Part shown: positions 1-9,070 of the stretch, piece by piece | Position numbering within the stretch: position 1 is the first letter of the stretch | Layout: every line of letters begins with the position of its first letter | Source: Nostoc sp. 'Peltigera membranacea cyanobiont' 210A | GTDB lineage: Bacteria > Cyanobacteriota > Cyanobacteriia > Cyanobacteriales > Nostocaceae | DNA: 64,000 bases | Reading direction: 5' to 3' | Assembly (NCBI RefSeq): GCF_002246015.1 | Contig: NZ_NOLJ01000004.1 | Coordinates: forward strand, 393,010 to 457,009 | The notes under the pieces: model-generated | What the model was told of the DNA's origin: nothing | Seen by the model: the letters and a program-made list of their open reading frames with translations, nothing else | Database searches by the model: none | Position numbers and translations under genes: made by a program

Positions 1-1
1 C

Positions 2-1684
2 TGGCGAATTCATGAGCAGTTTAACCGCCAATTTGAGAAATTTCGCCAAAACTATCGAAATACTTTAGCCAAAGCTCTAAATTATCGCGGTGTAGTTTTT
101 GCGATGTTTGGTGCTTTTTGGGTAAGCGCTTTAGTTTTACTACCTTTTGTCGGTCAAGACTTTTTCCCGCAAGTAGATGCAGGTCAGTTTCGGTTGCATG
201 TCCGCGCTCCTGCGGGAACACGACTTGAAAAGACAGAACAGATGTTTACTCAAGTTGAAAATCAGATTCGTCGGGTTATTCCTGAGGAAGAATTAGAAAT
301 TATTCTTGACAATATTGGTTTACCTGTAGGTGGAGTCAACCTGGCTTTTAGTGATACAGCAACCATCGGCGCAGGTGATGGAGAAATTCTTGTCGGTCTT
401 AAAGAAGGTAAACATCATTCAACTTGGCAATATGTTAGACAACTACGCCAAAAATTAACTGCCCATTTTCCTGAATTAACCTTCTTTTTCCAACCTGCGG
501 ATATAGTAACTCAAATTCTAAATTTCGGTTTACCAGCCCCTATTGATATTCAGGTCATAGGCCCAGCTAAGAATCGTCGAGATAATTACAAGATTGCCAA
601 ACAAATCAAAACCCAAATAGCTCAAATTTCGGGAGCAGTTGATGTTCATTTACATCAAGTCGTTGATGCCCCAGACTTACGTATTAATGTAGATCGTTCT
701 CAAGCACAACGTAATGGTTTAACTCAACGAGATGTTGCCAATAACCTACTCACATCATTAAGTTCTAGTGGTCAAACATCACCCAATTTTTGGCTTGATC
801 CTATCAAAGGAGTCAGTTATCCAATAGCAGTACAAGTTCCCCAGTATAAACTTAACTCACTAGAAAAAATTCAGAATACTCCTATTGCTAACGGTTCTAA
901 CTCATCACAACTTTTAAGCAATCTTGCTATTGTACAACGTGGGAAAGCTCCTGCTGTTGTTAATCATTACAACGTACAGCCTGTATTTAATATTTATGCC
1001 AATGTTCAAGGTCGTGATTTAGGTGGTGTAGCCAGCGATATTTATAAAATAGTTGGGCAATTTCAGCAGAAGTTACCACGGGGAAGTTCAATTATGGTAA
1101 AAGGCCAAGTAGAAACGATGAATTCATCTTTTCTAGGATTAGAAGTAGGATTGATATTTGCTATTGGATTAGTTTATTGCTTAATAGTAGTCAATTTTCA
1201 ATCTTGGATTGATCCATTCATTATTATGATGGCACTACCAAATGCTTTAGCAGGTATTGTCTGGATACTATTTGTAACTAATACAACTTTTAGCGTACCT
1301 TCTTTGATGGGTGCAATTATGAGTATTGGGGTTGCTACTGCCAATAGTATTTTGCTCGTCACCTTTGCTAATGAGCAACGTCTAATAGGAGAAAAAGCAG
1401 TTTCTGCGGCTTTATCTGCTGGTTATACCCGTTTGCGCCCAGTATTAATGACTGCTGGGGCCATGATTATGGGGATGTTACCAATGTCTCTTGGTTTAGG
1501 AGAAGGTGGTGAACAAAATGCTCCTTTAGGACGTGCTGTAATTGGTGGATTATTAGCAGCAACAGTGGCAACTTTAATTTTTGTACCCGTAATTTACAGT
1601 ATTTTGCGCCGAAAACAACCCCAAAATTTAGAGTTAGAGGAAGAACTATCCTCTACTATCAAATTAACTGTAGCTAATCGATAA
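2..1684 (+). CDS. RND-family efflux transporter (AcrB/HAE type), 3' part only
   Basis: The reading frame is open from base 2, so this is the C-terminal ~560 residues of a pump that normally has 1000 or more; the ATG at 104 is internal. An inner-membrane RND protein exports drugs, metals or lipophilic compounds by proton antiport, together with a membrane-fusion protein and an outer-membrane channel. Visible are the periplasmic docking part and, from about base 1130, the last bundle of membrane helices, with the family-typical segments SLMGAIMSIGVATANSILL and GEGGEQNAPLGRAVIGG. The membrane-fusion gene follows after 94 nt, so the two probably form an operon. The substrate cannot be told from sequence. 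Confidence 0.9.
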   Translation, partial: WRIHEQFNRQFEKFRQNYRNTLAKALNYRGVVFAMFGAFWVSALVLLPFVGQDFFPQVDAGQFRLHVRAPAGTRLEKTEQMFTQVENQIRRVIPEEELEIILDNIGLPVGGVNLAFSDTATIGAGDGEILVGLKEGKHHSTWQYVRQLRQKLTAHFPELTFFFQPADIVTQILNFGLPAPIDIQVIGPAKNRRDNYKIAKQIKTQIAQISGAVDVHLHQVVDAPDLRINVDRSQAQRNGLTQRDVANNLLTSLSSSGQTSPNFWLDPIKGVSYPIAVQVPQYKLNSLEKIQNTPIANGSNSSQLLSNLAIVQRGKAPAVVNHYNVQPVFNIYANVQGRDLGGVASDIYKIVGQFQQKLPRGSSIMVKGQVETMNSSFLGLEVGLIFAIGLVYCLIVVNFQSWIDPFIIMMALPNALAGIVWILFVTNTTFSVPSLMGAIMSIGVATANSILLVTFANEQRLIGEKAVSAALSAGYTRLRPVLMTAGAMIMGMLPMSLGLGEGGEQNAPLGRAVIGGLLAATVATLIFVPVIYSILRRKQPQNLELEEELSSTIKLTVANR

Positions 1685-1704
1685 CTTATTCGTGAATAAT
1701 CAGA

Positions 1705-1731
1705 TCCCCGACTTCTCTAAGAAGTCGGGGA
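1705..1731. repeat. Hairpin repeat, 10-bp stem (copy 1)
   Basis: Perfect inverted repeat: CCCCGACTTC at 1706-1715 and GAAGTCGGGG at 1721-1730, with a 5-nt loop. A near-identical hairpin sits at 9041-9069, so this is a dispersed element. It lies between the efflux pump gene and its partner and could act as an intercistronic stem-loop. Confidence 0.8.
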
Positions 1732-1778
1732 GATTAAAGAATTTCGATAAATCAATAAATCAAATAGAATTCTATAGT

Positions 1779-3212
1779 ATGGATACTCAAGAAAATACTC
1801 AAGTTGATAATTCCGATCTCACATCGATTGCGGCAACTAATAAAAAAAGTCGCTTCAATTTTATCACCATTATTGCTACGACTACTTTTGTTGTAACTGG
1901 GCTTTTAGCACTTGGTATTATACCTCGCTTACAACAGCGATCAGAATTAAATGCATTCGCTAAATCTACAACAAAAAAAGTTTCTTCAGTTAATGTAGTT
2001 AAACCAAAACTTGCTGCTAATTTCACCGAATTAGTTCTACCTAGCAGTATTCAAGCAAGCCAAGAAACAACAATTTATGCCCGTACCAGTGGCTATTTAC
2101 AAAAAAAATTAGTGGATATTGGCGAACGTGTAAATAAGGGGCAGCTACTAGCTATAATTGATGCACCGGAAACTGACCAAGATGTACAGCAAGCTCGTGC
2201 AGAATTGGCAAAATCTGAGGCAAATCTGGCTCAAGTTCAGGCAGATTTAGCACAAAAGCAAAGTAATCTTTCTCAAACAAAAGCCAATTTAAAAGCTAGA
2301 CAGGCGGAATTATCTGAAGCACGCACTAACCTGGAATTAGCACGTCAAACTTGGCAACGTTGGCAATTACTTCAAAAGCAAGGAGCCGTGACTACACAAG
2401 CTGCTGATGAACGTCAAACTGCTTTTAATGCAAGTCGAGCTAATGTAGATACTTTACTTGCTCGCGTTAATTCAGATCAAGAAAGTGTAAATACTGCTCT
2501 TGCAGCTATTAATTCCCAAAAGGCTAACATTAATGCGTTTATTGCAAGTAAAAGTGTTAGTAAATCAGATTTACAACGAATAACTGCTTTACAAACATTC
2601 AAACAAATTGTTGCCCCTTTTGCGGGTGTAATTACTGCTCGGAACATAGACACTGGAGCTTTAATTTCTGCGGAAAGTAATAATAATAGTGGAAATTCCT
2701 GGTTATTTAAGATTGCTCAGACAAATAATTTACGTATCCGAATTAATGTTCCCCAGGCTTTTGTTCAATCAATTCACACTGGACAAACTGCGCTTGTTCG
2801 TGTTCGTGAGCTACCGAAAAAATCTTTTTCTGGTAAAGTTATTCGGACTGCTGATGTTTTAGATGCTACTTCTAATACCCTTTTGACTGAAATTGAAGTA
2901 CAGAATTCAGACAATCTGTTGCGTCCTGGGATGTATGCTGAAGTCACTTTTAAGACTGAACGTGCTAATCCACCTTTATTAGTACCAGCTAATACCTTAG
3001 TGATTAATGCAGATGGTATACAAGTAGCCACTGTAACAAAGGAAAAGAAAGTTAAATACCAGAACGTAGAGCTTGGACGAGATTATGGTACTGAAGTTGA
3101 AGTCGTTTCTGGTTTAAGCCCTAATGTTAGGTTAATTACTAATCCTACGGATGCTCTCCAAGATGGGAAATCGGTTCAGGTACTTGCATCCAAGCCTAAG
3201 ACTAAGAATTGA
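1779..3212 (+). CDS. RND efflux membrane-fusion protein (HlyD/AcrA family)
   Basis: This is the periplasmic adaptor linking the inner-membrane pump to an outer-membrane channel. From the ATG at 1779 the protein has 477 residues: a hydrophilic N terminus, one membrane anchor (about residues 27-48), a first lipoyl half (TSGYLQKKLVDIGERVNKGQ), a long heptad-rich hairpin with repeated Q/A/L-rich segments, a second lipoyl half (IVAPFAGVITARNIDTGALI) and a beta-barrel/membrane-proximal domain. An upstream in-frame GTG at 1692 would add 29 residues, but that stretch contains the dispersed hairpin at 1705-1731, so ATG 1779 is preferred. It is co-oriented with and directly downstream of the RND gene. 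Confidence 0.88.
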   Translation: MDTQENTQVDNSDLTSIAATNKKSRFNFITIIATTTFVVTGLLALGIIPRLQQRSELNAFAKSTTKKVSSVNVVKPKLAANFTELVLPSSIQASQETTIYARTSGYLQKKLVDIGERVNKGQLLAIIDAPETDQDVQQARAELAKSEANLAQVQADLAQKQSNLSQTKANLKARQAELSEARTNLELARQTWQRWQLLQKQGAVTTQAADERQTAFNASRANVDTLLARVNSDQESVNTALAAINSQKANINAFIASKSVSKSDLQRITALQTFKQIVAPFAGVITARNIDTGALISAESNNNSGNSWLFKIAQTNNLRIRINVPQAFVQSIHTGQTALVRVRELPKKSFSGKVIRTADVLDATSNTLLTEIEVQNSDNLLRPGMYAEVTFKTERANPPLLVPANTLVINADGIQVATVTKEKKVKYQNVELGRDYGTEVEVVSGLSPNVRLITNPTDALQDGKSVQVLASKPKTKN

Positions 3213-3226
3213 ATTTTGAATTCGGA

Positions 3227-3257
3227 GCGTACCCTATCTCTACGGGACGCTCTGCGA
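3227..3257. repeat. Short dispersed repeat of the 'ctacgggacgctctgcgaa' type
   Basis: The stretch resembles the GAGACGCTACGCGAACG-like repeats seen at 9510-9530, 44790-44870 and 61030-61085. It fills part of the gap between the membrane-fusion gene and the dehydrogenase gene. Confidence 0.45.
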
Positions 3258-3373
3258 ATGGGGAAGCAAGCAACGTGATTTGGGTTACAACAAAGTAAAG
3301 TTAACCGATAATAAATAGCTTAACGTTGACCACTAATGCTACATCTAGTATCGTTGAGCGGGGAAAAACCAAC

Positions 3374-4420
3374 GTGAAAGCACAGGTATTTAGAGGCGTT
3401 AATCAACTTTCTTACGAAGATATCCCAGTTCCAACTCTGGAACCAGATGAAGTGCTGGTACAGGTGCAGGTTGTGGGATTGTGTCAGTCAGATATTAAGA
3501 AAATTCGTTATCCACTGTATGAACCGCCGCGCATTTTTGGACATGAAACTGCCGGCACGATCGCAGCATTAGGCAATAATGTCAAAGGTTGGCAAGTTGG
3601 ACAACGGGTAGCGGTGATGCACCACATCCCTTGTATGCGTTGCGCCTACTGTCTAAATGATAATTTCTCAATGTGCGATGTTTACAAAAATATCTCCACT
3701 ACCGCAGGTTTTAACGCCAGTGGCGGCGGTTTTGCCGATTATGTCAAGGTTCCTGGACATATTGTGGAAAATGGTGGGTTAATTCCCATCCCGGATAACA
3801 TCAGTTTTGAAGAAGCGAGTTTTGTCGAACCGACTAATTGCTGCTTGAAAGCTGTGAAAAAAGCTCAAATAGCCCCAGGACAAACTGTGTTAGTTACTGG
3901 TGCTGGGCCAATTGGGTTAATGTTTATCATGTTGGTAAAGTATTTCGGAGCAAAAGCGATCGCTACTGATTTACTACCTTCTAGAATTGATAAAGCCTTA
4001 AGTGTCGGTGCAGAGGCGGCTTTTGATGCTCGCGATCCCGATTTACCCGCCAAAATATCTGCCTTAACTGGTGGAATAGGTGTTGATGTAACTTTGCTGG
4101 CTGTACCTAGTGAGAAAGCCTTTTTTCAAGCGCTTGATAGTACCCGCAAAGGTGGCAAAATCCTATTTTTCGCCGAATTCCCTGATGAAGTGGAAATTCC
4201 CATCAACCCGAATATCCTCTACCGTCGAGAAATTGACTTGATAGGTAGTTACAGTTCATCTTATCGGCTTCAGAATTTATCAGCCGATATTGTATTTAAT
4301 CAGCGAATTGATGTAAATGCATTGATTAGCGATCGCTATCCATTAAAAGATTTATCAGCAGCTGTGGAAGTTGCGATCGCACCCACACCGGATACTTATA
4401 AAATCTTAATTTACCCGTAA
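3374..4420 (+). CDS. Zinc-dependent alcohol dehydrogenase (MDR superfamily)
   Basis: This is a cytoplasmic NAD(P)-dependent medium-chain dehydrogenase acting on an alcohol or polyol. The catalytic zinc site is visible (LCQSDIKK with Cys, then GHETAG with His-Glu). The structural zinc loop has four cysteines in HIPCMRCAYCLNDNFSMC. The Rossmann motif is GAGPIGLMFIMLVKYFG. The C-terminal part resembles sorbitol, threonine or erythritol-type dehydrogenases, but the substrate is not assignable. A TTG 48 nt upstream opens the same frame. The GTG at 3374 (MKAQVFRG) matches the usual start of the family and has a GGGGAAA ribosome-binding site 8 nt upstream, so it is chosen. Length is 348 residues. 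Confidence 0.88.
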   Translation: MKAQVFRGVNQLSYEDIPVPTLEPDEVLVQVQVVGLCQSDIKKIRYPLYEPPRIFGHETAGTIAALGNNVKGWQVGQRVAVMHHIPCMRCAYCLNDNFSMCDVYKNISTTAGFNASGGGFADYVKVPGHIVENGGLIPIPDNISFEEASFVEPTNCCLKAVKKAQIAPGQTVLVTGAGPIGLMFIMLVKYFGAKAIATDLLPSRIDKALSVGAEAAFDARDPDLPAKISALTGGIGVDVTLLAVPSEKAFFQALDSTRKGGKILFFAEFPDEVEIPINPNILYRREIDLIGSYSSSYRLQNLSADIVFNQRIDVNALISDRYPLKDLSAAVEVAIAPTPDTYKILIYP

Positions 4421-4441
4421 AAGGAAATTTCTCATCTCCCG

Positions 4442-4528
4442 ATACGGTTCGGTTAAGGCAAGAGACGCGATAAATCGCCGTCTCTACAATCTAGGGCGTG
4501 TCATCAAAAAACCTTATCCAAACCGTAT
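4442..4528. mobile_element. MITE-like element with ATACGGTTCGGTTAAGG ends
   Basis: The 17-nt ends at 4442-4458 and 4512-4528 are inverted copies differing at 2 positions. The interior carries the dispersed AGACGCGATAAATCGCCGTC repeat. Similar ends occur at 49893-50022 and 58820-58953, and one end is left near 41968. There is no coding capacity. The element lies just upstream of the phosphate permease gene and may carry or disrupt its promoter. Confidence 0.6.
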
Positions 4529-4553
4529 TGCCCATTTCTCTCATCTCCCTAAA

Positions 4554-5832
4554 ATGCTTATTACCCTACTTTTCGTAGCTCTACTAGCTTTCTACGTTGC
4601 TTGGAATCTCGGAGCAAACGATGTTGCTAATGCGATGGGAACCTCTGTAGGTTCCAAGGCTGTCACCCTCAAACAGGCACTAATAATTGCTGGAGTATTA
4701 GAGTTTACGGGTGCTGTGTTGTTTGGACATGAGGTAACGGAAACTCTCGCAACGAAAATTGCTAATCCCGCCTTATTCGCAGCTACACCCCAAATATTCG
4801 TAACTGGGATGGTAACAGTACTAATTTCTTGTGGTGTGTGGTTGCAAATTGCCACATCACGCGGTTTACCAGTGTCATCTTCTCATGCGGTTGTTGGTGC
4901 GATCGCTGGATTTAGTTGGGTAGCTTTGGGAGTAAATGCAATTGATTGGTCATCAATTGGCTCGATCACCATTGGCTGGATTTTGACACCGTTAATTAGT
5001 GGTGCGATCGCTGCTTTATTTTATAGTCAAATCAAGCACTGGATTTTAGATCAACCAAATCAAGTAGTCCAGTTACAAGAATGGATTCCCTGGTTGAGTA
5101 CTCTGCTGCTAGGTGTCTTCGGCGTGATTGTATTACCATCGCTAACTGAACCGCTAACCAATTTTGTAATTGAGCAAACTGGTTTCAATATCCCTACTTA
5201 CGACATCCCCCTGTTAACCGGTGCAGTAGCAGCAGTTGGACTCACAATCATTAGTTGGCGACAGTTACAAAAAACTGAAGAAGTGTTTCCCAGTCCCCAG
5301 TCCCCAGTCCCCAATCCCCAATCCCGTAGAAAGATTATTCGCCCGATTCCAACTACTAAGCGCTTGCTTTGTAGCCTTTGCTCATGGTTCTAATGATGTG
5401 GGAAATGCGATCGCTCCTTTAGCTGCGATCGTTTACATCAATCGCACTGGTAGCGTACCTACCGATGGTATAACTATCCCGCTTTGGATTTTAATTCTTG
5501 GTGGTGCTGGTATTGTTGGTGGTTTAGCTGTCTGGGGAAAAAAAGTCATTGCTACCATTGGCGAAAACATTATTGCCTTGCAACCTAGTAGTGGATTTTG
5601 TGCCGAACTGGCAACTGCTACCACCATCCTCATCGCTTCTCGGCTAGGTTTACCAGTCTCCACCTCCCACGCTCTCGTCGGTGGTGTAGTTGGTATTGGA
5701 CTAGTGCAAAATATTAAGTCGATTAAGTTTCAAACACTAAAAGGTATTGCTGCTGCATGGCTAATTACAATCCCCGTAAGTGCTGCCCTTAGCGCTGCCA
5801 TTTTCAGCATCGCCAAGATTTTATTCTTCTAA
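4554..5832 (+). pseudogene. pit: PiT-family inorganic phosphate permease, split by frameshift
   Basis: This is a low-affinity phosphate/cation symporter of the inner membrane. The N half (frame from ATG 4554) has the PiT signature GANDVANAMGTSVGSKAVTL. The C half, in the next frame, has the second signature AHGSNDVGNAIAPLAAI and runs to the stop at 5830. The frame is lost in a heptanucleotide repeat (5289-5325), located in the hydrophilic linker between the two halves. The N-half frame then ends at 5393. Both halves look otherwise intact, with no other stop or missing motif, and the fused length of about 420 residues suits the family. Removing one 7-nt unit, or adding two, joins the frames. 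It is therefore either a recent pseudogene, a reversible off state or a sequencing error in the tract. The TTG at 5236 that opens the second frame has no support as a start. Confidence 0.85.
5289..5325 (+). repeat. Intragenic heptamer tract (CCCCAGT/CCCCAAT), frameshifting
   Basis: There is one 6-nt partial unit (5289-5294), four full units at 5295-5301, 5302-5308 (both CCCCAGT), 5309-5315 and 5316-5322 (both CCCCAAT), and a trailing CCC. The same heptamers form non-coding tracts at 39221-39261, 45841-45945 and 58159-58284. Because 7 is not divisible by 3, any single-unit change moves the reading frame of the phosphate permease gene. Confidence 0.95.
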
Positions 5833-6667
5833 GAATTATTAATATATATTTTCCAAACTTTTCCTCTATTGGAATTTACTCAAAGCAAAACCCAGACTGC
5901 AACAACGCCAAAAAAAGCGTGCTTTTGCAGAATTGCTGCTGATTCATTAGAATGTTGTGCAGGGGATAGCGTAACTTAGAATTTCCACAGAAAGATACTT
6001 TAATCTCCCTTTAGAGATATAAACTGTCACACCAGTTACATTCCACACAAATTTACAGCTAGTTTCGCAAGTCAGACAATTTGGTGGGGATGTCTAGCGA
6101 CGAGTCGCCTACGCACAAGCATCTGTGAATCTTTGACAATTATTATTGGCAGCAAAACAATAAATAATTTATTTGGAGTGAGATTTCTTTAAAAGTAAAA
6201 ATTTCATTGGCAAATAATTTATGAAAATTAAACTGACCAAAAATAAAAAAGTCTCTATTTAATGGACTTCTAAGCGTGGCGATCAATCCAAAATCCCTTC
6301 GGGTTGGGCAATCCCTTAAACGCTCTAGCGTTGCTAACTATGGGAATCGCCCTTCGGGTTCGCCACTTTGCCATCGACGCAAAGCGCCAAGACGGCAAGT
6401 GGACTCACCAAGACGGGTGCTACCTCACCAAAATTCCAAATCTAATGGTTAAATACTTATCAATACTGAAGAGAACACGGTGTAGTAAGCTGTGTGGCAA
6501 ACTTAGATGCTTTGCTAACTTGTGTCTAGTATGACAGAATTACGTTGAAATGCGGAAGTGCTGTTAAAATTTTTAATTTATCTGACAAAATACAGGAAAT
6601 TAGGATGACCGCCAATAAAGTGTACGGGAAGCAGCTTTATCGTCAAAGTGTTAGAGGTTAGAAGCTA
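5833..6667. other. Intergenic region, 835 nt, degenerate repeats
   Basis: No gene is supported here. Two stretches look like degenerate dispersed repeats: 6085-6116 (GTCTAGCGACGAGTCGCC) and 6275-6425, with repeated CCTTCGGGTT words and CGCAAAGCGCCAAGACGGCA. A 76-codon frame over 6304-6534 is made of these repeats and is not called. AT-rich sequence precedes the transporter start at 6668. Confidence 0.6.
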
Positions 6668-8920
6668 ATGGGGCGATTCGAGAAGCAACCAGAAAACCCA
6701 AGAGTCAGAGGGGAGCTATCTAGAGCAGCAGAAAATGCTCTTTGGGCTGTAGTTGAAGACTTAGAAAATCTTCAGCAGAATGTCCTCAGAGCCTTGCAAG
6801 AAGACGTAAAGCGGCTTCAGTCAGAAAAAAATCGGTTATCTGATGAGATTCAAAGCTTGGTAGAGGAAAAAGAGCATTTACAACAAGTGCGCCAAATTAC
6901 TGAGCAGCAAGTGTTAATTCGGCAACTGGCAGAAGTTCTGGCAAAGCATATATCTTCACAACTGCAATCCTCTCTGGCAACTTTAGCTAATCAAAACATA
7001 GAGGGCAATTCTTACGAACAAGCGGCGCTGAAGTCTGCTGAAGTCAGCAGCAATGTAGTAGGTGAAATTAATGAAAAAGTCGAACATATGTTTGACAGTC
7101 TGGATGACACCGTTACTGTTACCTTTAATTCCTTACAACAGGAGCTGAAGAACTATCAAAGTAATCTTTCCCAACAGTTGTCACGGATGTATAGCCAGCA
7201 GCAGCAAGGGGAAACGATTTTGGCGGAGTTTGTTAACCGCCTGCATGGAGAACTAGAAAAAACTATAGAAGAAACTTCACGCAAATCAGCAACAGCAGGT
7301 ATACCTACTGTTTTGCAGTTTACGGAGCCAGAAAAAAACAGTTCTGTTGATACATCCCTGCCAGAGTTTGAGGAAATAGTAAGAAATTCCCTTGAGCCAA
7401 TTTCCCCGATCTCCAATCAATTTTCACCAAGGGAAACGACATCAGAGCCGCCGATTGTTAAAGAAAACACCGCGAATCCAATTTCTTCTCCCAGCAAGGA
7501 TTTGTCGTCAAGGGAAACGACATCAGAGCCGCCGATTGTTAAAGAAAACACCGCAAATCCAATTTCTTCTCCCAGCAAGGATTTGTCGTCAAGGGAAACG
7601 CCATCAGAACCTACTGCGGCTGTAGTTCCCCCATCAAAAGACAATGCCACCGAGCCAATTTCTGTACTCAATCAGGAATCGCCAGAAAACGAAACGAAAT
7701 CAGAGCCTGTGATCCCAGCTGTACTACAGCCGAGAACAATCCGACCTTCTCTAAAGATTCCTACTGAACCACTTTCTGTCCGCCGTAAGAACGTATCGCA
7801 AAGCAAAGCAGAATCCTCATCGACCACTGCGCCAGAACCGCAGGCGGAAGCAAAACCCCCACAATCGCGATCGCCTAATTCTTCTGGCTTATCGACACTC
7901 CAAATCGGTTTATTCTTGATTGTCTTATCGGCAGTGGTATCGTCGCTTTACAACGTAGCCATCAAGGTGATTTTCCATGAAGGTTCCCAGATTTTTGGAG
8001 TATTAGAGGTAGAGCAATTGCTACCGCCGACTTTGGGCAATACTCTGTTAATTTTGACGCTACGGTTTATGGTAGTCGTACCGCTGATGGTACTTTTGTC
8101 TCCGATATTGCATCCCAGACTGTGGCAAGACTTGGAAACCTTGTCTGCTTCAGTCCGAGGAAATTCCACGCCTGCTAATGCAGCTACCAAGCAGATTTTG
8201 GTGTTGTCAATTGTGAGTGGATGCTTTTTGTTTTTATCTCAGGTACTAATCTACATTGCGATCGCTCAAGTCCCAACCGGAATGGCGATCGCACTGTTCT
8301 TTATCTATCCAATGGTTAGCGGTCTATTTTCGTGGTTTCTGTTTCGCGATCGCCCTACTCTATTCCGCATCGCGGCGATCGCCGCGATTTGCTGCGGTGA
8401 ATTGTTGGTTTTAGGGGGTTCTCCCAGCATCGGTATCGGTAATACTTCAATGGGAAGCAGCACCGCCATTCTTTCGGGTGTGGCTTTTGCTGCCTATATA
8501 ATTCTGACGCGAGTCTGTGCTAGCAAACTGCATCCTGTGACTTTTACTTTGATTAACTTCACTACCATGCTGTTGTTGAGCTTTATCTGTTTGATGCTAC
8601 CTTTGCCAAGCAGCTGGAACTTGGTAGTAATTGACCCCTCTAAAATGCTGGAATTGGTTTTAAGCGCATTTATTTTGGGTGTGCTGACCCTTGCAGGTTA
8701 TTTGCTCAATAATGTTGGTATTAGTAAACTAGGTGCCTCGCGATCGGCGCTCATCGGTGGTAGCATCCCAGTTCTAACTGTGATTTTCGCTGGGTTAATC
8801 ATTCAAGAAAATTTGGATATTGTGCAAATTCTGGGAGTGTTATTTGTAACCTTTGGCGCGGCTGCTTTCAGCTTTGAAACAATGCGAAATCAGGTTAAAC
8901 CCTCTAGTCCCACGAATTAA
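6668..8920 (+). CDS. DMT-superfamily (EamA) transporter fused to a coiled-coil/Pro-rich N-terminal half
   Basis: The 750-residue protein has three parts. Residues 1-220 are hydrophilic and heptad-rich, with a long coiled coil around residues 20-80 (VLRALQEDVKRLQSEKNRL) and a second near 130-210. Residues about 240-400 are a Pro/Ser/Glu-rich linker containing a 27-residue tandem duplication (SEPPIVKENTANPISSPS). Residues about 410-745 are ten hydrophobic helices with two EamA halves (AIAQVPTGMAIALFFIYPMV, ASRSALIGGSIPVLTVIFAG), a metabolite exporter of the inner membrane. Standalone EamA proteins have about 300 residues, so the N-terminal half is an unusual cytosolic extension that may anchor or oligomerise the transporter. 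ATG 6668 follows a GAGGT box. Substrate unknown. Confidence 0.8.
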   Translation: MGRFEKQPENPRVRGELSRAAENALWAVVEDLENLQQNVLRALQEDVKRLQSEKNRLSDEIQSLVEEKEHLQQVRQITEQQVLIRQLAEVLAKHISSQLQSSLATLANQNIEGNSYEQAALKSAEVSSNVVGEINEKVEHMFDSLDDTVTVTFNSLQQELKNYQSNLSQQLSRMYSQQQQGETILAEFVNRLHGELEKTIEETSRKSATAGIPTVLQFTEPEKNSSVDTSLPEFEEIVRNSLEPISPISNQFSPRETTSEPPIVKENTANPISSPSKDLSSRETTSEPPIVKENTANPISSPSKDLSSRETPSEPTAAVVPPSKDNATEPISVLNQESPENETKSEPVIPAVLQPRTIRPSLKIPTEPLSVRRKNVSQSKAESSSTTAPEPQAEAKPPQSRSPNSSGLSTLQIGLFLIVLSAVVSSLYNVAIKVIFHEGSQIFGVLEVEQLLPPTLGNTLLILTLRFMVVVPLMVLLSPILHPRLWQDLETLSASVRGNSTPANAATKQILVLSIVSGCFLFLSQVLIYIAIAQVPTGMAIALFFIYPMVSGLFSWFLFRDRPTLFRIAAIAAICCGELLVLGGSPSIGIGNTSMGSSTAILSGVAFAAYIILTRVCASKLHPVTFTLINFTTMLLLSFICLMLPLPSSWNLVVIDPSKMLELVLSAFILGVLTLAGYLLNNVGISKLGASRSALIGGSIPVLTVIFAGLIIQENLDIVQILGVLFVTFGAAAFSFETMRNQVKPSSPTN
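7431..7592 (+). repeat. 81-nt tandem direct repeat inside the EamA gene
   Basis: Two copies, 7431-7511 and 7512-7592, are almost identical (one clear G/A difference), with the start of a third copy at 7593. The 81-nt unit is divisible by 3 and encodes a 27-residue Pro/Ser/Glu-rich module, so copy-number change keeps the frame. Confidence 0.9.
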
Positions 8921-9070
8921 ATGGCGAGTTCAATCAGCTTAAGGGTGATGGGAGCTACTTTACTCCCCATTACTCTCTGCATCAATCCTGACGCTAATGC
9001 ACCCACTTGTAACTTCTCTAAATCATCTGTGACAAACAATATCCCCGACTTTTCCAAGAAGTCGGGGATT
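8921..9070 (-). pseudogene. Possible 3' remnant of an unidentified gene
   Basis: Read on the minus strand, the frame ending at 8921 gives a protein-like C terminus (FVTDDLEKLQVGALASGL, then RVMGSKVAPITLKLIELAI). Its upstream part runs into the dispersed hairpin at 9041-9069 and a stop just beyond. It may be a gene truncated by the repeat, or a chance frame. Convergent with the EamA gene. Family not recognised. Confidence 0.3.
9041..9069. repeat. Hairpin repeat (copy 2), 11-bp stem
   Basis: ATCCCCGACTT at 9041-9051 pairs with AAGTCGGGGAT at 9059-9069. It is nearly the same hairpin as at 1705-1731. It lies downstream of the EamA gene, where it could stabilise or end the transcript, although no T-run follows. 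Confidence 0.75.

Noticed and set aside
5236..5832. Independent gene for the C half of the phosphate permease starting at TTG 5236
   Set aside because: No ribosome-binding site, the start lies within the N-half coding region, and the family needs both halves in one chain.
6304..6534. 76-codon plus-strand frame
   Set aside because: Composed of degenerate dispersed repeats, no homology-like features.
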